Shown: positions 57,360-64,000 of the stretch, in pieces
How the letters are laid out: each line of letters opens with the position of its first letter
Numbering within the stretch: position 1 is the first letter of the stretch
NCBI GenBank assembly: GCA_033961575.1
Contig: CM066727.1
Location: 83,326,501 to 83,390,500, forward strand
From: Aselliscus stoliczkanus
Taxonomy: Eukaryota; Chordata; Mammalia; Chiroptera; Hipposideridae
Reading direction: 5' to 3'
Length of the DNA stretch: 64,000 nucleotides
Notes under the pieces: generated by a model
Seen by the model: only the letters and a program-made list of their open reading frames with translations
What the model was told of the DNA's origin: nothing
Databases searched by the model: none
Position numbers and translations under genes: made by a program

Positions 57360-57800
57360 AAAGTGTGAATAGCTCCCATTTTAAAAACTCTTAAATTCCC
57401 TCCTAGTATCCCTATGATTAAGAATAAAGTCTCCGTTACCCCCACATATCTTTTCCACTTTAACCTTCCCAGCCCTAGTCAGCTTCACTCTTCACCCTCA
57501 AGCACACTGCACTTGTTTCTCCCTTTAGAGCCTTTACGCAAATTGCTACCTTAGTCTAAAGAACTCGAACTTATTTTTCAGTCTTAGCTTAAATGTCATT
57601 TCCTCCAGCAAGTTTCTGTGACCTTCAGTCTACGATAAATTTTCTTGATGTAGGCTCTTGCAGCATCCTTCAATTTTGAAGTTTCACTTTCTGGGTGCTT
57701 ATTTGATGTGTGTCTTGCTTTCTGAATTGTCCAAAAGTACTAGAGCCCTGCGTGCTTTCTCTATCACTCTCAGCTCAATGCGTGACATATGCAGGGTACC
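57360..57800 (+). mobile_element. L2 LINE 3' region
   Basis: CTTCACTCTTCACCCTCAAG, TAGAGCCTTTACGCAAATTG, GTCTTAGCTTAAATGTCATT, TCCTCCAGCAAGTTTCTGTG follow the L2 3' consensus in sense order. The 57,006-57,360 part is unassigned. Confidence 0.75.
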
Positions 57801-58906
57801 ACATTTCTTATTATATCAACAAAGGTTTCATTAGTTCCTCTTACAGCTGCCTCATGGAACTAAGACAGAATGAGTACTGAGCTTTTAATGAAAATTAATG
57901 GAAGAAACAGCCTTTTGAAGAATGCCTTTTTGTAACTGTGAGAGATTGGTTTTGAATAAAATACCCATTGAGATTTTTCATGTCCTTTATATAAGATCTT
58001 TAAAATATTTTAAACATTGTATTATTTATTGTATTGTCTAGGCTCTTTTCCCCTTAGCCAGTAAGTTTAGATATGCTCATCAGTCAGAAATAATTGCTCT
58101 TCTTATTTTATTTCTCAAGATATTTTTGCACAACTATATTTCCTCTTTTTCCTCCCCTTTACCCCTTTATCATTCAATTGTTTTAATGGGCCTTTTGAAT
58201 CTGTGTCTTTTATTGTATGCATCCTCAGATCCTTTTTGGAATTAAGTGCAGTATAAATAATAAATAAAGAACAGTTGAAAACCTATTTTAGTATTAATTT
58301 CTCCAGCAATCATTTCTCATATTTTACAGTCTTTTTTTGGAAGTGCTCTCTTAACCTAACCATTGAAACTCAAGGCGTAAGATAATTTCTCTGGCTTTTT
58401 CAATGCTATCACAATTTACAAAAAAGTAAGGAATACAGGTATTTCTCCTTACCCAATATAAGACTTCTGTGAAACAATGTATACTGCAAAGTCACACACT
58501 AACAATTTCAAGGCTTAAGGAAAAGAAAAAAAAAAAAGATTAGAGCTTGAGTATCAGACAATGAATGGAAATAATAACAACTCTAATAATAATACCATTG
58601 CTATTCAAAAGACCTAGTAAAGTCCTGATAAATAAAATAAAGCAACAATCAGTATATGATTTAGCTTTAGAAATATTAACGAAAGTAATTTGATGGAAGA
58701 GGTGATAAGGAAAAGTTCAGGATGCTGATTAATAAAGAAAAAGTGAAATTTACAAAGATCAGGGAGAACTTTCCAGTAAACTTTTCCAGGATGAATCACT
58801 GGGCTGCATGAAACACAGGAAAAATTCAGAGTGTGATGGCATAGAATATTAGGTCCCTATGCAGCTTGATGAGTTTAGCTCTGTTAAGATACATGGTGCT
58901 AATCTG
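57801..58906. other. Unassigned AT-rich intergenic sequence
   Basis: Nothing recognised. Confidence 0.5.
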
Positions 58907-59331
58907 CTGTACTAGCCACAAACTAGCAACTATGTGACACAAAATATTAATGTTAATAGGTTGAGAAAATTGTGTATTATGCAACACAACTTCAGGTTGA
59001 ACAGATATAATTGTTTTATTTACCAAACTCTCATTCTGGTAAGAATTTCAAGTCCTCATTTTCATCATCCAACCATGTTTCAAGACAGGCAGTAGAGATT
59101 TCTTTGCTTTAGAGAAACTAAGGAATATGAAAGCAGCTTGAAGCAGTGCTTCTCAAACTACGATATTCATCCAAATTATCTGGAGATCTTGTTAAAAAGC
59201 AAATTCAGATCCAAATTTAGTTTGTCTGAGTGGGATCTCAGGTTATAGATCTAGATAAGGCATATGCTATTAGTCCACAGAACATTCTTTGAGTAGCAAG
59301 AGTCTTGAGGTGTGCTGTCCAATGCAAATGT
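58907..59331 (+). repeat. Duplicated block A (upstream source copy)
   Basis: 425 bp that recur at 60,141-60,565 with the same length and, by my base-by-base reading, no difference. It covers unassigned sequence, a MER5A element and the first ~20 bp of a hAT-like transposon, so its edges do not follow any element boundary. Confidence 0.95.
59144..59301 (+). mobile_element. MER5A (non-autonomous hAT-Charlie)
   Basis: CAGTGCTTCTCAAACTACGA at the start, TTATCTGGAGATCTTGTTAA inside and CTTTGAGTAGCAAG at the end give the MER5A pattern with imperfect terminal inverted repeats. A second copy at 60,378-60,535 is part of the block A duplication and not a separate insertion. Confidence 0.75.
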
Positions 59332-59760
59332 GTGCCATATGTGTAATTTTAAACTGTTCTGTAGTCATATTAAAAACATAAAAATAAATAAATAAAATTA
59401 ACTTTAGTAACATTTTATGTAACAACATATCCAAATAGTATTATTTCCATATGGAAAAATATAAAATTTGTAATATTTTTGCATTCTTTTTTCATATATC
59501 TCAATTTAAGTGTTGCATTTTCATCAAAATATCTGGTGTATTAATATTTCAAACAAATTACAGTTTAAGAGGTAGATTCACATCTCTAGTTATTCCAATC
59601 ATAATTCAACATTTTCCAACAACTAACTCAAGTATTAGTTTTTAAATTTAAATTTAATCAACTAAAGTGAAATTAAATTTAAAATTTTGTACCTAAATTA
59701 CCATATTTCAGATGGTTGTTTATTATGTGTAGCTAGTGCCTACCATATGGGACAGCATAG
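59313..59760 (+). mobile_element. hAT-like non-autonomous DNA transposon, family not named
   Basis: Ends TGCTGTCC (about 59,313) and GGACAGCA (about 59,758) are inverted repeats. Interior: GTGTAATTTTAAACTGTTCT, AACATTTTATGTAACAACAT, GTGTAGCTAGTGCCTACCAT. It is a diverged element of a family I know by pattern only. No transposase. Confidence 0.6.
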
Positions 59761-60140
59761 ATACATAGATATTGTAACATAACAATTTATGGAAAGTTTC
59801 AGAAAACAACATCCGATTTATCTTTAAGCTAATATTGTTGGAACTTTCAATATGTACTAGATATTTTTTCTGCGTGCTTTAACTAGATTAACTAAAGAGA
59901 GAAAAGTTAATTATAAGGATATAAAAATGCCTTATAAAATCCAAGAGCAGGAATTTATGTGGGTCTCAGTGGTTAGAACTTAGAAATGTAAAACCAGTAG
60001 AAAATACATTTGCATTTGCTCCTATCCTCTTGGAAAGAACACATTTATCTTTCTCCCTTCCTGAAGGACAACATCTGTCTCTGCTCTTCATCCACTTCAT
60101 GTGTGAAGGGTGTTTCTCCCCAAACTCCTTAGGTTACATA

Positions 60141-60565
60141 CTGTACTAGCCACAAACTAGCAACTATGTGACACAAAATATTAATGTTAATAGGTTGAGA
60201 AAATTGTGTATTATGCAACACAACTTCAGGTTGAACAGATATAATTGTTTTATTTACCAAACTCTCATTCTGGTAAGAATTTCAAGTCCTCATTTTCATC
60301 ATCCAACCATGTTTCAAGACAGGCAGTAGAGATTTCTTTGCTTTAGAGAAACTAAGGAATATGAAAGCAGCTTGAAGCAGTGCTTCTCAAACTACGATAT
60401 TCATCCAAATTATCTGGAGATCTTGTTAAAAAGCAAATTCAGATCCAAATTTAGTTTGTCTGAGTGGGATCTCAGGTTATAGATCTAGATAAGGCATATG
60501 CTATTAGTCCACAGAACATTCTTTGAGTAGCAAGAGTCTTGAGGTGTGCTGTCCAATGCAAATGT
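60141..60565 (+). repeat. Block A', copy of 58,907-59,331
   Basis: Identical copy in the same orientation, 1,234 bp downstream of its source. It is joined directly to block B' at AATGT/TTCCC. Confidence 0.95.
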
Positions 60566-60767
60566 TTCCCAGAGAAGAGATATAATTAACTGTGCATGTA
60601 TCTCAAAATATTTCTACCTAAAGGTTAATCATAAATTCATGGCTATATTAATTCAATAGCCTTGATTTACTAAACTGTCGTTAAACAAATTTAGCAACTT
60701 TTACCTACTGAAGTAGTTTGCTTCAGAAATTGCTCCCTTTTTTCCCCTCTGTATCATCATTAAACTA
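60566..60767 (+). repeat. Block B', copy of 61,612-61,813
   Basis: 202 bp matching the downstream source with one visible substitution (CTGTCGTTAAAC here, CTGTCCTTAAAC there). Followed by a short TTTACTAAATAGT-type repeat at 60,765-60,835. Confidence 0.95.
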
Positions 60768-61611
60768 TTTTACTAAATAGTTTACTATTTACTAAATAGT
60801 TTAATATTTACTAAAATATTTTACTATTGTTATTCAGTTCCAAGGCCACCCTTCTTTTAAGAGAATTTAGACATATTTGCTAGGTATTTGTCTAGAATCT
60901 AGAGGAGGAGTGAAAGGCAAGAGGATAAGAGAAGGGATGTTTTTATTTCCACATCCTGTCACTTTCACTTTGACAATAGAGGGCAACTACCTCTACCTCT
61001 GGAATATATTAGCACTCTTATCAACAGGTATGCTCTGAATAGATGCTAGCACCAGCTAGATGCTCCCTTTCTATTTCAAGAAGCAAACAGGTGGTGCACT
61101 CTTCAAAGGCAGGAATTTCTTGGGGCTCCTAGACTTTGGTTATGCCACCTCTTCACTTTTGTCAATGGGTGGCAGTTGCAGGGTGAACACAGTTTTACCA
61201 GTGGCAGTTCCTTCTTAGTTACTAACACAAAAGCTAGCTCACCTATGTACACAGTTTTGTGCAGTTGATAATATCTGTGTTACCTTAGGGTTTTGTTTTT
61301 CATTCTTCCAGTTTTCTAAAATCTGAGTAACTAATCTGTTCTATTAAATATCACCTTTTCAAATAACCCTGTATAGTTTATATTTTACTGACTCCTCTGA
61401 CTTATGTACTTGGTCAGTGAAAAAAAAAAAATCATGCAATCCCTCAGTTAAAATTCCAAATGATAGGATAGGAAATCCTGCTAGTCTATATTGTATCAGA
61501 TATTCATTTTTTTTAATCTAATCAAGTACCACAAAAGGAATAGCTTCATGTATTAAAAAATAATAATAATACGGAATTCACTAGCATGATGATGTGGTTT
61601 GAGAGAAATGG
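60768..61611. other. Sequence between B' and B; possible ancient LTR-like part
   Basis: Starts with a small AT-rich repeat (TTTACTAAATAGT units). The middle (about 61,080-61,390: GGGGCTCCTAGACTTTGG, TTCTATTAAATATCACC, AATAACCCTGTATAG) weakly resembles the repeat at 50,160-50,650. Low certainty. Confidence 0.35.
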
Positions 61612-61813
61612 TTCCCAGAGAAGAGATATAATTAACTGTGCATGTATCTCAAAATATTTCTACCTAAAGGTTAATCATAAATTCATGGCTATATTAATTC
61701 AATAGCCTTGATTTACTAAACTGTCCTTAAACAAATTTAGCAACTTTTACCTACTGAAGTAGTTTGCTTCAGAAATTGCTCCCTTTTTTCCCCTCTGTAT
61801 CATCATTAAACTA
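61612..61813 (+). repeat. Duplicated block B (downstream source copy)
   Basis: Source-like copy, 1,046 bp downstream of B'. The flanks (GAGAGAAATGG before, AATAAAATCTCC after) differ from those of B'. Confidence 0.95.
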
Positions 61814-62439
61814 AATAAAATCTCCACTGGATGTTTTCTGATGGCATAAAGCCATAATACTATTTTTGTGTGAATAGAATATTTAGTCCACTTCCCCCTT
61901 TAGTTAATATTTCTTTTCTTTGTGTCTTTATGTAAATATTCCTAAAAAGAGTTTCCTGTATGAATTATTTCTAACTTCTTTCTTTATATTTGCCATGGAA
62001 CTCACTACTTTTAGGAATTCATACCCGTATCTACATAGAAATGGCTGGTGTCAAAGTCAACAATAACCTCTGTATTGTTACACCATGGTCCAGACTCATT
62101 CATCTGCCAGCAACATGTATACACTTGATCACATGTTCTTATCACGTTGTCCTGTTTTTCCTTATCTTTATGTATCCCCCTTTGCTTCCCTGGCATAGAA
62201 ATAATGGAGTGCCCCAGCTTTTAGTCAATAGACTGTTTCTGTCCTTATACTCACTCTGTAATCTCATTCTCTTAGCTTTAGATGGGCTGACAAATTCCAA
62301 ATCAACCCAGACTCATATATCTAACCAATCTTTGACATCTCTACTTAAATATCTAAAAGGAATCTCAACTTAAAAAGTTACCAAAACAAACAAAAACAAC
62401 CCTTGCAAATAAATTCAAACATGTAAAAAATAATAAAAT
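61814..62439. other. Unassigned sequence with a 127-codon frame
   Basis: The + frame at 61,990-62,373 has a hydrophobic centre but no recognisable motif. I do not call a gene. Confidence 0.4.
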
Positions 62440-63590
62440 TGCTCAATTCAATCCCAAACTGGCCCCTCATTACCTTCCCCATTTTAACATGTGCCAACTA
62501 ATATTTCCAGTCACTTAGCCTAAAACTTTCTATTCAACCTTCACTCCTTTTTAGCTTCTATACTTTGTACCTAAGCTAAATAAATTCTATTGTCTCTATC
62601 ATTAAATTATATACAGAAACTGACCACCTCTACCACTTAACAGTTCTACTGCCTTAATTCAAGACAACACAATTTCTATAAAACAGATTACTTTAATAGC
62701 TTCCTAACTGATGTCTTTTCTTTGTTCTTTGATCCTCACAGTCCATTTTTAACACAAAAGACTCAATTTTTTTTAACACAACTGACTTCTTTTTAACTCA
62801 CACTGAATACTTCTTACTGTGTGCTTTATAAATCTTAAATCATTTAATGAAGTAGATACAGCTGTCATCACTAGTTTACCCATGAGAAAGATGTGCCACA
62901 GTAAGGCTGAGCAAATTGACCCAGCCCATGGTTGATTAATGTCAGAGGTGGGTGTCTAGACTATCTGGAACCAAGACACATTATCTTAGCCTCTGTGCTA
63001 TGTTACGACTCTTATTCCAGAAAATATCAGATCATGTCACTTATCTACTCAAAACCTTCAAAGGAATCCTCGTCTTTACTTACATTAAAAGCTTAAACTT
63101 TGAACATGGTTTGAAAGGTCTTGCATAGGATGGCCTCTGGTTACCTCTGACATCACTTCCTACCGTTCTTTTACTCACTCTGCACTCTAGTAACACTGAA
63201 ATCCTTGATGTTCTCGGTACACTCATGTTGCAGGGTCTTTAAACTGTCATCACTCTGCCTGGAATTCTCTTTCCCCAATGTCTATGTGGCCTGTTCATTT
63301 ACTTTTATCAGATCTGTATTTAAGTATCACCACCTCGATGAAGCCTTACTTTGCAGTCCAACTACTATCTCCCATCCTCAATTTTCTGACCTGATTCACT
63401 AGTTTATTTTTCTTTTGGGGACTTTTTTTTTTTTAACACATCATGTTTTACTTTATTTTTTATCTTCCCTCTTCTCCCACTCATCAGATCGAAAGTTTCA
63501 CGAAGGAGAGGAATTTGCTTTGTTTTGTTAATTGCTATCTTCCAGTACCTGACAAATAATTGCTGTTTGATGAGTAAATAAATAAAGTTT
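62440..63590 (+). mobile_element. L2 LINE 3' region, split by MIR
   Basis: Left part: TTCTACTGCCTTAATTCAAG, TTTAATAGCTTCCTAACTGA, TGATCCTCACAGTCCATTTT. Right part: GAAAATATCAGATCATGTCA, CTACTCAAAACCTTCAAAGG, TTGCATAGGATGGCCTCTGG, CTCTGCCTGGAATTCTCTTT, GATGAAGCCTTACTTTGCAG, AAGTTTCACGAAGGAGAGG and a TGATGAGTAAATAAATAAA end. These are consecutive in L2, so the 62,800-63,005 MIR interrupts one element. It is the best preserved L2 here. Confidence 0.85.
62800..63005 (-). mobile_element. MIR SINE, antisense, inside L2
   Basis: AATGAAGTAGATACAGCTGT, CACTAGTTTACCCATGAGAA, GGCTGAGCAAATTGACCCAG, TTGATTAATGTCAGAGGTGG and TTAGCCTCTGTGCTATGTTA follow the reverse complement of MIR (the decayed 'TTTTACAGATGAGGAAACTG ... 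GTGCTCTTAACCAC' pattern). Confidence 0.75.
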
Positions 63591-64000
63591 TTAAAAAAGA
63601 AATGGGGATTCATTTACCTAACAACTATCATTTGAAAATATCAAATCCAGTTTTCCATATAGTTACTTCTATCATTATATTTTATACTTTGACTTCTGAT
63701 TTCTTTAGAAGAGAGGGTTTTGTGAACATAAAAGTGTGGTGACATTTGGACACAAAATACTATTCAAAACAGTGGGGATGTAGGGAAGAAATATATGCAA
63801 GAGGAAGGTTTATATAGGCAGAGGCTAATAAACACATTGCCTGGGCTGGATCTCACACTAAATTAGTTCAGATTGTCAAAACAGTACCTGGTACGTGGAT
63901 ATTACTATTTTATTTTATTACTTTTCTTAAATAATGATATTGTGATATAGTGACTATGTGTTGCCAGCAAACATCTTAAAGCAAAAACACAGACTCTGAT
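63591..64000. other. Unassigned sequence at window end
   Basis: Nothing recognised. Confidence 0.5.

Noticed and set aside
58907..60565. Two independent MER5A insertions
   Set aside because: Both lie in the identical 425-bp duplicated block, so the second is a copy of the first with its flanks.
59331..61612. Retrocopy of a spliced transcript as origin of A'B'
   Set aside because: The A end has a GT next to it, but there is no AG immediately before B that would give the observed join, and A'B' has no poly(A) tail or target duplication.
61990..62373. 127-codon ORF with hydrophobic core
   Set aside because: No recognisable domain, splice context or codon signal; a chance frame is more likely.

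Overview
This window is non-coding mammalian DNA, almost certainly from a bat. I find no exon, rRNA, tRNA gene, CRISPR array or bacterial-style operon that I can support. The bat assignment is an inference from the repeats: an antisense VES-like SINE (905-1298), many tRNA-headed SINEs of two related families (short ones ending in a CCCTC-poly(A) tail, and a second kind with a GCTCGC...GCGAGC stem and a GGCAGGGATGGCTCAGCT end), ORF1-only L1 derivatives (HAL1 type), mariner MITEs, MaLR LTRs, L2, MIR and MER5A. The SINEs suggest the rhinolophoid side of the order, but I cannot name a species.

Layout. 0-5.4 kb: probable L2, VES SINE, mariner end, then a decayed sense L1 carrying a purine microsatellite and a nested younger L1 3' end. 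5.4-12 kb: AT-rich unique DNA with four SINEs, one of them inside a hairpin-forming site. 12-15.8 kb: a sense HAL1 (5' region, ORF1, start of the endonuclease, then directly the 3' end) whose 3' UTR is repeated about three times. 16.4-19.5 kb: an old antisense L1 including its 5' UTR. 19.5-32 kb: mostly unique DNA with two SINEs, an antisense pseudogene-like stretch (22.3-23.2 kb), old L1 3' ends, a possible solo LTR (25.85-26.54 kb) and unnamed ancient repeats. 32-36.6 kb: an old antisense L1 interrupted by a twin-primed L1 with a clear 13-bp target duplication, a CT/GT tract, and an older antisense HAL1. 37-41.4 kb: AT arrays, a mariner MITE split by a long composite SINE, and two MaLR-type LTRs. 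41.4-52.5 kb: unique DNA, paired AT arrays, a cluster of SINEs including a 41-nt 3'-truncated one, a MaLR-type LTR with a TCTA array, L2. 52.5-55.7 kb: a second, antisense HAL1 with the same internal junction as the first, then a MaLR-type LTR split by a mariner MITE. 55.9-64 kb: a long CT tract, a SINE, L2, MER5A and another hAT-like element, a 627-bp templated duplication stitched from two flanking sources, and an L2 split by a MIR.

Nothing here works together as a gene set. The biological content is a layered record of transposition and local rearrangement. The strongest observations are the stitched duplication at 58.9-61.8 kb, the HAL1 copies sharing one deletion junction, the twin-primed L1, the 3'-truncated SINE with target duplication, and the long composite SINE. 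Family names come from recognising sequence patterns by eye, without a repeat library.
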